The notes under the pieces: model-generated
What the model saw: only the letters and a program-made list of their open reading frames with translations
Databases searched by the model: none
What the model was told of the DNA's origin: nothing
In this document: piece by piece, positions 1 to 5,974 of the stretch
How the letters are laid out: every line of letters begins with the position of its first letter
Numbering within the stretch: the stretch's first letter is position 1
Position numbers and translations under genes: made by a program
From: Rhodothermia bacterium
GTDB taxonomy: Bacteria; Bacteroidota; Rhodothermia; Rhodothermales; JABDKH01
Assembly (NCBI GenBank): GCA_030431165.1
Contig: JAUIJQ010000229.1
Location: 1 to 5,974, forward strand
Reading direction: 5' to 3'
DNA length: 5,974 nt

Positions 1-374
1 TTGCCGATGATGTCACCCGATCGGTTGATGACCAGTGCGACGTTCTGGCATCCGGCGTCGGCCCCGCGGTCCTCGACGAGACCGACGACGACGTTGACGT
101 GGTGGTTGCGTGCGATATCGCGGAACACATCGACGGTTGGGCCGGGAATGGTGTCGGCCACGTCGCGGTAGGTGAAATCCGGGTGGTCATCCGGATAACA
201 CAACATCGCAACTGCTTCGGGCATCACAATCAGGTCGCACCGTGCGGCCGCGTCGTCTGTGTATTCCCGCGCCGCCGCGGCTTCTGCCATTTTGATGGCA
301 TGTGCGCGGTTCTCGTCGGGAGTCCGCGCCTTGTCTGACCAGAGCTGAACGGCCCGTACGCGTATCTCACTCAT
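1..374 (-). CDS. Carbon-nitrogen hydrolase (nitrilase superfamily), N-terminal part, truncated by window edge
   Basis: I translated the minus strand from the ATG at 374-372 and the frame stays open for 124 codons to the left edge, so only the N-terminal part is present. The protein begins MSEIRVRAVQLW, the first beta strand of the nitrilase fold. Residues 46-54 read CDLIVMPEA, the block that carries the catalytic glutamate (E53). Residues 78-101 hold a GPTVDVFRDIA helix followed by VNVVVGLVE, and NVALVINRSGDIIG (111-124) is the usual strand-turn before the catalytic lysine. The Lys and Cys of the Glu-Lys-Cys triad would lie outside the window and cannot be checked. Family members hydrolyse nitriles, amides or N-carbamoyl compounds in the cytoplasm; the substrate here is unknown. 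The stretch at residues 30-45 (alanine-rich, EYTDDAAAR) is slightly longer than the usual helix. No signal peptide is seen. The start overlaps the end of the upstream symporter gene by 8 bp (ATGAGTGA, 367-374), with no Shine-Dalgarno, suggesting translational coupling. Confidence 0.88.
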   Translation of the reverse strand, partial: MSEIRVRAVQLWSDKARTPDENRAHAIKMAEAAAAREYTDDAAARCDLIVMPEAVAMLCYPDDHPDFTYRDVADTIPGPTVDVFRDIARNHHVNVVVGLVEDRGADAGCQNVALVINRSGDIIG

Positions 375-2208
375 GGTGCCGGTTATGAAAGAGTCGCTTT
401 GTGCCAAGCAGTATCGCGAGTCCGGTGCCGATCGCAAGCAGGGCGCCCACAAGGTTGAGGCTCCACCCTTCACTGCCGACGGTCGGAAACACAACGAGCA
501 ACAACATCCCGCCGATGATAATCGCAAGGCGACCCACGAGCCGGTATGCCCGTACGCCGCGGAGATCGGGAGGTGCCGCCTCGTCGGCGAATGCCGGCGT
601 GGCCAGGTCTTTTTCAAAAGCGCTCAGCCGCGCCTCGTACGCCACGCCGCGACGTTTGCCAAGCGTCGACAGCAGGAAGAATGCCGTAGTGCCGATGATG
701 CCCGTCAGCATCTGCAATTCGTAACGCGTCACGTCCATGCCAAGCACGACGAGGTCGATGTCGACAAACAACGCAGCAAACGAATTGGCCGGAAGTCCCT
801 GCGTCACGTTTGCAATGAGACTGACCGCCATAATCGTAAAGACGCCAAAGCCAAACGACGCAACACCTGACCACCACGGTGTTCTTGTGATGACGAGGCC
901 GAGGATAACCGGGATGAACATTGGCGCTGAGTACAGCGAGTTGGCCTTCGTATGTACGTCGAAAACGCCGCCGAGCCGTTCCATGTTGAACGCGATCCAG
1001 ATCGCGATAATTCCCATCACGGCGACGCTGCCTTTTCCGAACATGAGCTGACTGCGCTCGGTCGGTGCTGTGCCCGAAATGTGTTTCCTGATGGGGACGT
1101 ACGCGTCTTTTGTGACGACAGCGGCGAGCCAGTTCAGGGACGTGTCGGCTGAGCTCATCGTTGCCGCAAACATCGCTGACACAATGATACCGAGCATGCC
1201 GTGAGGCAAGACGTTAAGCGCAAGCGTGACAAATGCCGCCTCCGTTGGTTCAGCAAGCTCGGGCCACATCGAAGCCAGATCCGGATACAGCACGCGTGAC
1301 GCGAGGACCGGCAGGATCCACATCAGCGGCAACAACAGGCTGAGTCCGGCGCACCAGGCTGCCATCTTTCGCGTGTCTCGTTCATCGGGAACGCTGTAAT
1401 AACGCTGGGCGATGTGCCAGTTCACATTATATCCGAGAATGATGTTGATCCCGTACGCAGCCCAGAACAGGCCGGGACGATCTTTAAGGCGGAGCCCGAG
1501 AAATCCGTCGGGTGCTTCTCGAACAAGGCGGGTTACACCATCGCCGATGCTGCCGTCACCCAGCACGAGGTAGGCCACCGGCAGAATGATGAGCGAGGCA
1601 AGAAACAGGACGATGAACTGCAGCGAGTCGGTCACCATCACGGCCCAGAGCCCGCCGAGCAGCGTGTACGCGACAAGCACGAGTCCGGCGACGAGCATAC
1701 ATGCCTGGATGCCTGACAGCGACGCGCCAAGAATCTCAAACGACATGCTGTGGAAGCCGAACGCGGTTGCCACGAACACGCACAGGGTGTAAATCGAAAT
1801 ACCGAGGACGAGGACGTTTGGGACGACTGAAAAGAGCGTGTAGAAATACGTAGTGCCGGGCGAGTAGCGACGCGTGAGAAACTGCATCGGTGTCTCGAGG
1901 CGGGTGCGCCGCCAGAGGCGTCCGTAGACGAAGTACCCGAGCATGTACGCCGGCGCCGCCAGGCTGAACAGGACGATGGCGGCTGAGCCGTTCCGGTATG
2001 CAAACCCCGAAGCCCCCACAAACATGAAGGCCGAGAATCCCGAAATGAAGAGGGAAACGGCCGACAGTCCCCACGGAATGCTCCCGCCGCCCTTGAAGTA
2101 GTCGGATGTGCGCTTGTTGAAACGGGAAACGACGAACCCCGCGGAGAGCACCAGCACCGCGTAGAGGGCTACGACGAGGTAGTCAACGCCGTTCAGCGTT
2201 TTGGTCAT
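367..2208 (-). CDS. Sodium:solute symporter (SSS family) of the inner membrane
   Basis: A 613-residue, strongly hydrophobic protein with about 14-15 predicted membrane segments by eye (for example near 8-28, 46-68, 76-97, 124-150, 168-188, 191-215, 283-306, 333-360, 393-410, 424-440, 445-466, 500-515, 558-576 and 583-602). Family signs in order are TSDYFKGGGSIPWG (34-47) after the first helix, SLFISGFSAFMFVGASG (52-68), the glycine-rich LLGGLWAVMVTDSLQF (183-198), AQRYYSVPDERDTRKMA (267-283), and MFAATMSSADTSLN (346-359), the small/polar helix that lines the sodium site in this family. A hydrophilic loop (516-557, with FEKDLATPAF at 531-540) precedes two last helices, as in the longer SSS subgroup. 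It should import a small organic solute with Na+. The family covers sugars, amino acids, carboxylates and others, so the substrate is not predictable from sequence. It is the first gene of the leftward unit, starting 65 bp from the divergent heparinase-like gene. No Shine-Dalgarno is seen before its ATG. Confidence 0.93.
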   Translation of the reverse strand: MTKTLNGVDYLVVALYAVLVLSAGFVVSRFNKRTSDYFKGGGSIPWGLSAVSLFISGFSAFMFVGASGFAYRNGSAAIVLFSLAAPAYMLGYFVYGRLWRRTRLETPMQFLTRRYSPGTTYFYTLFSVVPNVLVLGISIYTLCVFVATAFGFHSMSFEILGASLSGIQACMLVAGLVLVAYTLLGGLWAVMVTDSLQFIVLFLASLIILPVAYLVLGDGSIGDGVTRLVREAPDGFLGLRLKDRPGLFWAAYGINIILGYNVNWHIAQRYYSVPDERDTRKMAAWCAGLSLLLPLMWILPVLASRVLYPDLASMWPELAEPTEAAFVTLALNVLPHGMLGIIVSAMFAATMSSADTSLNWLAAVVTKDAYVPIRKHISGTAPTERSQLMFGKGSVAVMGIIAIWIAFNMERLGGVFDVHTKANSLYSAPMFIPVILGLVITRTPWWSGVASFGFGVFTIMAVSLIANVTQGLPANSFAALFVDIDLVVLGMDVTRYELQMLTGIIGTTAFFLLSTLGKRRGVAYEARLSAFEKDLATPAFADEAAPPDLRGVRAYRLVGRLAIIIGGMLLLVVFPTVGSEGWSLNLVGALLAIGTGLAILLGTKRLFHNRHHE

Positions 2209-2273
2209 TTGGCGCCGTTTACTTTACACTACTCGTCGAGTTACATCCGCAAACTACTTGTCGCACAATCGAA
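2209..2273. promoter_or_regulatory. Divergent intergenic control region with an 11-bp palindrome
   Basis: This 65-bp gap is the only non-coding DNA in the window and must carry the promoters of both divergent genes, unless they are read from elsewhere. It is visibly more AT-rich than the flanking genes. It contains a perfect dyad ACTCG-T-CGAGT at 2231-2241, close to the middle, and a GGCGCC palindrome at 2211-2216 next to the symporter start. TTTACA (2223-2228) resembles a -35 box for the rightward gene, but no convincing -10 lies at the right distance. On the minus strand a weak TAAAGT (complement of 2221-2226) could be a -10. Neither start codon has a Shine-Dalgarno. Promoter positions are therefore not assigned; the function of the region as a control region is inferred from gene arrangement. 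Confidence 0.6.
2231..2241. repeat. Perfect inverted repeat, candidate operator
   Basis: ACTCG T CGAGT: two 5-bp arms around one central base, with no extension of the symmetry on either side. It sits near the centre of the divergent gap, where a shared regulator could control both units. Short dyads of this size can arise by chance in 65 bp, so this is a candidate only. No regulator gene is in the window. Confidence 0.3.
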
Positions 2274-2372
2274 ATGCCCGGTTCCATCTCACGGAGACGG
2301 TTTTTGGCAAATGCCCCGGTCGCCGTCGGGGCTGCCACGCTGGCACCCACATTTTTTCAGCGCGCCATCGCG
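2274..2372 (+). other. Twin-arginine (Tat) signal peptide of the heparinase-like protein
   Basis: Residues 1-33 show a short n-region, the motif SRRRFL (6-11; consensus S/T-R-R-x-F-L), a mildly hydrophobic alanine/valine-rich stretch (13-28), and an A-x-A site (AIA, 31-33) followed by DP. This predicts export of the folded enzyme by the Tat system and cleavage after A33. There is no cysteine lipobox, so it is expected to be soluble in the periplasm or secreted. Confidence 0.8.
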
Positions 2373-4394
2373 GACCCGATGCCCCGTGCCGTCCAGGCTG
2401 CGGGTAACGATGCGATTGGCTTCGGGCTGTTCTTCGACACCGCTGATCTTCGCCGCATGAGGACAAGCTTTCGCAGCGACGCGTTCGCCTCACTGAGAGC
2501 GCGTCTGGGTGCCGTTGACCGCGACGGCATGCGACGGTTTATCGCGTCGGAAGTGCGCTACAACGATCAGCTTTTTGACATCGTGCGACTGAGTGACACG
2601 GCGCAGGTCATGGCGCTGCAGTACCTCATGACCGACGACGAAGACGCAGCGTCGTTGGCCGCGGAGTGTATCCGAACGATCATGAAGTTCGAGCGGTGGG
2701 ACTACTTCCTCGAAGCAGGCGAAAGAGTTGTTGGAATTCAGCGCGCGTCAAGCACCCTCATTGCGGTTGCCGTGTGTTCGGATTGGCTGGCCGGATACGT
2801 CGATGACGAAGAACGCAGACAGTGGCTGGAGGTGATGCGTGAGCGCGGTTGTGAGCCGTGCTTCCTCAGTACGTGGAGCATGCGCTACCCCGATCAGGTT
2901 GTCGGATGGTCGCGTGACGAGTCGAGCACATACTTCGAGCACCGTCCGGAAGATCGCGTTGATCTCTCGCGGCGTCACATCATTCTTGACACCACCAACC
3001 TGAAAGCAGTACCGGCATCAGCGCTTGCGATCGGTGCGGTCTGTTATCAACAGGCCTTTGGTGAAACTGAGGCGACGCGCCGCTGGATCGAGCAGGCGAC
3101 GTTCAGCCTTGGCACGTTCCGAGACTTTTTTGAGCGTGACGGGTCGTACCACGAGGGCGTTTCCTATGCGAATTACACGGCGTTGAATATCCTGAAGGCG
3201 ACCAGTGTACTCAAGCGATTCGACGTCGCTGACCTGACGGATCTGATCAACTGGTCAGGCTACGTGGACTACGCCGTAGGTATGTCTATGCCGACAGCGT
3301 TGGACCCGTTCGACATCGTCAACTTCGGTGACAACGGAAACGCGAAAAGCGGCGAAGCCGGTCGGCCCAAGCGTACCGCCGTTTCGGCGTGGATTGCTTC
3401 AACGATGCACGATCGTCGTGCGCAGTGGTTTGCTCTGACGCTTGGCGGCGAGCACGACGAGTGGGCGCTGATCTGGTACGATCCGCGGGTGCAACCGGAG
3501 TCCGCGCCTTCGGGTCCGTCGCTGTGGCGAAGTGAGCTGGACTGGATTGTTGCAAGGACCGGATACTCATCAGACGACCTGACCGTTGCGATGCGCAGCG
3601 GTGGCCCGGGCAACCACGAGCACGCTGACAGGAACAGCATCATCCTGAAGTGTTTTGGCGAGCAGCTCGTCGTTGATCCGTATCGCCCGCCGTACGCGTA
3701 TCGTGACCCGCGCTGGATGATGCGTACGACGGCAGGGCATTCAGCGGTTCTCATAGACGGGCAAGGACATCAATACCACGACGGGACGGAGGGCACCAAC
3801 GCCTCGGATGCCCGGGCGCGCCTGATTCGCTGGGGTGAGCGACGCGACTACGCGTTCTGGGCCAGCGATGCGACCGAAGCATACGCGCTGGTCGACAACG
3901 ATGTCGCCCGTGTGGTTCGATCGGTGATCGTTGTTCATGACATGCCTCTTGTCGCCGTGTTCGACAGTGTTGAGAAGCGCAGTACGGCGTCGCGCGTCGA
4001 GGCTCGGTTTTTTGGCTACAACCACGATGGTGGCGGCCGCGTCGACGCTGAGGCTCGCACCGAGTCGTTCCGGATTGTTCGTCCGCGCGCGGAGCTGGCT
4101 GCCGGATTTGTTTCGAACGTGGGCGCCTCGGCTTCATCGGCGCGCCTTCCAATACCAGACGATGAAGCGACCAAACACCCGTTTGCCGCGGTCGTGACGG
4201 GGTCGGCGACGCGTGTCGGATTGCTGACGCTTCTTGTGCCTGTTGCTCCAGATGAAACGCCGGAGATGGCGATTGAAAACAGCGGTGACGCGTATCGATG
4301 CCAGGTCGCGACGTCACGAGGTATCGCACAGGTCGAGTTGCACGATACCGGCGTTGTGCCGGAGTTTGAAGTGCGGACGGTGCCGCGTCGATGA
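2274..4394 (+). CDS. Heparinase II/III-like protein, Tat-exported (putative polysaccharide lyase)
   Basis: A 706-residue protein. A Tat signal peptide occupies about residues 1-33 and supports the chosen ATG, since the next Met (36) would remove it. Residues about 50-330 look like the alpha/alpha-toroid domain of heparinase II/III-type lyases: TTNLKAVPASALAIGAVC (240-257) matches the family's Asn-containing helix, and DGSYHEGVSYANY (289-301) matches the EGxxY block whose tyrosine (probably Y298) is the catalytic acid/base. The beta-sandwich domain (about 420-650) has GPGNHEHADRNSIIL (444-458), with H448/H450/D452 matching the family histidine motif, then GEQLVVDPY and RTTAGHSAVLIDGQGHQ (484-500). 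In the last block the common HNT is HSA. Known members cleave uronate-containing polysaccharides such as heparin, heparan sulfate or alginate by beta-elimination outside the cytoplasm. The polymer here is unknown, and some relatives are not proven lyases. It heads the rightward unit and its stop overlaps the next start (ATGA, 4391-4394). Confidence 0.87.
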   Translation: MPGSISRRRFLANAPVAVGAATLAPTFFQRAIADPMPRAVQAAGNDAIGFGLFFDTADLRRMRTSFRSDAFASLRARLGAVDRDGMRRFIASEVRYNDQLFDIVRLSDTAQVMALQYLMTDDEDAASLAAECIRTIMKFERWDYFLEAGERVVGIQRASSTLIAVAVCSDWLAGYVDDEERRQWLEVMRERGCEPCFLSTWSMRYPDQVVGWSRDESSTYFEHRPEDRVDLSRRHIILDTTNLKAVPASALAIGAVCYQQAFGETEATRRWIEQATFSLGTFRDFFERDGSYHEGVSYANYTALNILKATSVLKRFDVADLTDLINWSGYVDYAVGMSMPTALDPFDIVNFGDNGNAKSGEAGRPKRTAVSAWIASTMHDRRAQWFALTLGGEHDEWALIWYDPRVQPESAPSGPSLWRSELDWIVARTGYSSDDLTVAMRSGGPGNHEHADRNSIILKCFGEQLVVDPYRPPYAYRDPRWMMRTTAGHSAVLIDGQGHQYHDGTEGTNASDARARLIRWGERRDYAFWASDATEAYALVDNDVARVVRSVIVVHDMPLVAVFDSVEKRSTASRVEARFFGYNHDGGGRVDAEARTESFRIVRPRAELAAGFVSNVGASASSARLPIPDDEATKHPFAAVVTGSATRVGLLTLLVPVAPDETPEMAIENSGDAYRCQVATSRGIAQVELHDTGVVPEFEVRTVPRR

Positions 4395-5914
4395 CATCAT
4401 CAGGCAGGTCACTCCTCTTCGGAGACATCCACAACCACAACGCGCTGGGGTACGGCCTGGGGTCGCTGGAGCGATCAATCGACATCGCACAGACACACCT
4501 CGACTTCTTCGCGTTTACGGGCCACTCGAGCTGGCACGATATGGTGCCGATGGAAGGGGGAAGGGAGCGGCATTGGCTTGAGGGTTTTGAGCGGCTGAAG
4601 AAGGCGTGGCCGCGTGTTCAGGACCTGACGGCTAGCGCGAACAGAGATGGCACCTTTGCGGCATTTCTCGGCTTTGAGTGGCACTCCTCGCGCTACGGCG
4701 ATCAGTGCGTCGTGATGCCGCATGACCGCGCGCCACTTGTGTTTCCCGACAACGTTGCTGATCTGCGCGCGTACGCCATTGCCCAGGACGGCATCATGAT
4801 TCCGCACCACCTGGGCTACGCAACAGGTCACCGCGGCGTCAACTGGGATGTCTTTGATCCGTGCTGCACGCCTGTTGTGGAAGTGTACTCAGAACACGGA
4901 AATGCCGAGGAGGACGGTGGCGGCTACCCGTATTTCAATCACTCCATGGGTGGTCGCGTGACGGCCAATACGGCGCGCGCAGGGCTTGATCGGGGGTTTC
5001 GTTTCGGATTTGTCGCTTCGAGCGACAACCATCGTGGATTCCCGGGCGCTTACGGCGAAGGTGTGATGGGTGTCTGGGCGCAGTCGCTTTCTCGTGACGC
5101 GATCATGGATGCCATCCGCGCACGACGCACCATTGCGCTCACGGGCGACCGCATATCTGCCGACATATCGATTAACGGCGCCGACATGGGCCAGTCGATT
5201 CAGGCTGGTCGAGCGGTCGAGGTCGATGTCGCGGTCGAAGGCAGGAGTGAGCTGGACTGGGTGGACATTCTTGTTGATGGTGTGCGCGCCGAGCGGTTTA
5301 CGACAACCCGTCGGCCGCGAATGGCGATCGTCGCTGGCGAAGAACCGAGCGCCGCAAACTCTTCGGTTTTCCAGGTGCGGTTTGAGTTCGGATGGGGCCC
5401 CTGGGGCGATCTCAGCCTTGACCGGATTTGCGACTGGGACTTTGAGATCGGCGTACAGGACGGACGCCTTCTTCGCGTCTTTCCGTGCCTGCAATCCGGG
5501 CCGTTTGACGAAGAACGCAGGCACCGGATTGAATCCGTTGGTGATCATGCGGTCCGCGTGCAATCATATACGGGGCGGGACGGTGCGTACCGCGGAAATC
5601 CGAATCAGAGTATCGTGTTTGAAGTCGAGGGGGATGCTGCAACAGTCTTTTCCCTCGCGATGCATGCCCCCACCTCGCTAACCGAATCGGTTTGCGCCGC
5701 TGAGCTCGCTGGTTCATCGATCGCCGGATTTACGGGTCCGTTTCCCGCAGAGTCTTTCTTGTGGCATCGCTGCGATCCCGCAGCACGCACAACCCTGTCG
5801 CGACGAACGACTATCGATCTTGACCCGGGCAATCACTACGTGTATGCACGCATCCGGCAGCGCAACGGACAAATGGCGTGGACGAGTCCCGTGTTTGTTG
5901 AGGTGGGAGCGTGA
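4391..5914 (+). CDS. PHP-superfamily metallohydrolase (DUF3604 / CehA-McbA-like)
   Basis: A 507-residue protein starting at the ATG inside the ATGA overlap with the heparinase-like gene. The N-terminal half (about 8-268) carries a full set of PHP metal-ligand motifs: GDIHNH (11-16; H14, H16), LDFFAFTGHSSW (37-48; H45), FLGFEWHS (92-99; E96), MIPHH (136-140), VEVYSEHG (163-170) and ASSDNHRGFPGAYG (209-222; D212, H214). The run from FGFVASSDNH to TGDRISADISING (205-263), with DAIRARRTIALTG, is typical of DUF3604 and related proteins. PHP enzymes use two or three metal ions to hydrolyse phosphoester, ester or carbamate bonds; CehA and McbA, relatives in the broader group, hydrolyse the carbamate carbaryl. 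The second half (270-507) looks beta-rich and is not recognised. No signal peptide or membrane segment is visible, so it is predicted cytoplasmic. No clear Shine-Dalgarno precedes it, which fits coupled translation. Substrate unknown. Confidence 0.85.
   Translation: MTSSGRSLLFGDIHNHNALGYGLGSLERSIDIAQTHLDFFAFTGHSSWHDMVPMEGGRERHWLEGFERLKKAWPRVQDLTASANRDGTFAAFLGFEWHSSRYGDQCVVMPHDRAPLVFPDNVADLRAYAIAQDGIMIPHHLGYATGHRGVNWDVFDPCCTPVVEVYSEHGNAEEDGGGYPYFNHSMGGRVTANTARAGLDRGFRFGFVASSDNHRGFPGAYGEGVMGVWAQSLSRDAIMDAIRARRTIALTGDRISADISINGADMGQSIQAGRAVEVDVAVEGRSELDWVDILVDGVRAERFTTTRRPRMAIVAGEEPSAANSSVFQVRFEFGWGPWGDLSLDRICDWDFEIGVQDGRLLRVFPCLQSGPFDEERRHRIESVGDHAVRVQSYTGRDGAYRGNPNQSIVFEVEGDAATVFSLAMHAPTSLTESVCAAELAGSSIAGFTGPFPAESFLWHRCDPAARTTLSRRTTIDLDPGNHYVYARIRQRNGQMAWTSPVFVEVGA
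5900..5905 (+). promoter_or_regulatory. Shine-Dalgarno that decides the GTG start at 5911
   Basis: GAGGTG lies 5 bases before the GTG at 5911 and is complementary to the 16S rRNA 3' end. It is the only strong ribosome-binding site seen before a start in this window, and favours GTG 5911 over the in-frame ATG at 5941, which has only a GGGG further upstream. It lies within the last codons of the PHP gene. Confidence 0.5.
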
Positions 5915-5974
5915 CGATCACCACCGGCGGGGACGACGAAATGGTAATCCGGCAACTCGCCTTTGACGATGCCG
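5911..5974 (+). CDS. Start of a downstream gene, truncated by window edge; product unknown
   Basis: Only 21 codons are present: (M)TITTGGDDEMVIRQLAFDDA. The GTG overlaps the PHP gene stop (GTGA, 5911-5914), the same close packing as the other gene pairs here, and has a good Shine-Dalgarno. An alternative start is the in-frame ATG at 5941. The segment MVIRQLAFDDA recalls the first strand and turn of GNAT acetyltransferases (IR-x-L-x-x-x-D-A), but this is too short to assign. It is most likely the third gene of the rightward unit. Confidence 0.5.
   Translation, partial: MTITTGGDDEMVIRQLAFDDA

Noticed and set aside
99..338. Plus-strand open frame at the left edge
   Set aside because: It lies opposite the nitrilase-family coding sequence, which has clear motifs on the minus strand.
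373..870. Plus-strand open frames opposite the symporter C-terminus
   Set aside because: Charged, motif-free translations antisense to conserved membrane helices; no ribosome-binding site or family signal.
2211..2228. TTGGCG or TTTACA as a defined rightward promoter
   Set aside because: TTTACA matches a -35 well, but no -10-like hexamer lies 16-18 bases downstream, so a specific promoter was not called.
3751..4485. Long minus-strand open frame (244 codons) opposite the end of the heparinase-like gene
   Set aside because: The translation is rich in Arg, Pro and Ser with no recognisable motif, and it lies opposite a well-supported coding sequence. In GC-rich DNA such antisense frames are common.
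4889..5563. Minus-strand open frame of 224 codons opposite the PHP gene
   Set aside because: No family motifs, low-complexity composition, and full overlap with the PHP gene, whose metal-ligand motifs are intact on the other strand.
5070..5681. Plus-strand open frame of 203 codons in another frame of the PHP gene
   Set aside because: It is a shifted reading of the PHP gene; the real frame continues without a break through this region, so no frameshift is implied.
1..5974. CRISPR arrays, tRNA/rRNA genes, insertion sequences, terminators
   Set aside because: No spaced direct repeats, no tRNA-like folds, no transposase motifs or terminal inverted repeats, and no GC-rich hairpin followed by a T-run were seen; practically all DNA is occupied by genes.

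Overview
This is a compact, fully coding window. It holds two convergent-free, divergently transcribed gene pairs around one 65-bp intergenic gap (2209-2273), plus the first codons of a fifth gene at the right edge. Base composition is moderately GC-rich by eye and the reading is bacterial. There are overlapping genes, a Tat signal peptide and a Na+-dependent symporter, and almost no Shine-Dalgarno sequences. Heparinase-like, PHP-metallohydrolase, SSS-symporter and nitrilase-family genes are often multiplied in heterotrophic, often marine or soil, lineages such as Latescibacterota, Planctomycetota, Rhodothermota and Poribacteria. The lineage here is inference from gene content only; no marker gene is present.

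Layout. Minus strand, read right to left: an SSS-family sodium/solute symporter (2208 to 367), then a carbon-nitrogen hydrolase of the nitrilase superfamily (374 to beyond position 1). These two overlap by 8 bp (ATGAGTGA). Plus strand: a Tat-exported heparinase II/III-like protein (2274-4394), then a PHP-superfamily metallohydrolase resembling DUF3604/CehA-McbA-type proteins (4391-5914, ATGA overlap), then the start of another gene (GTG at 5911, GTGA overlap, good Shine-Dalgarno). No mobile elements, RNA genes, CRISPR arrays or clear terminators were seen.

How the genes may work together. The heparinase-like enzyme is predicted to act outside the cytoplasm, probably eliminating or depolymerising a uronate-containing or related anionic polymer. 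The symporter would import a small product. The PHP protein and the carbon-nitrogen hydrolase, neither with a visible signal peptide, would process it in the cytoplasm by metal-dependent hydrolysis and by amide or carbamoyl cleavage. The shared divergent control region and the tight overlaps support one catabolic unit. The actual substrate cannot be read from the sequence.
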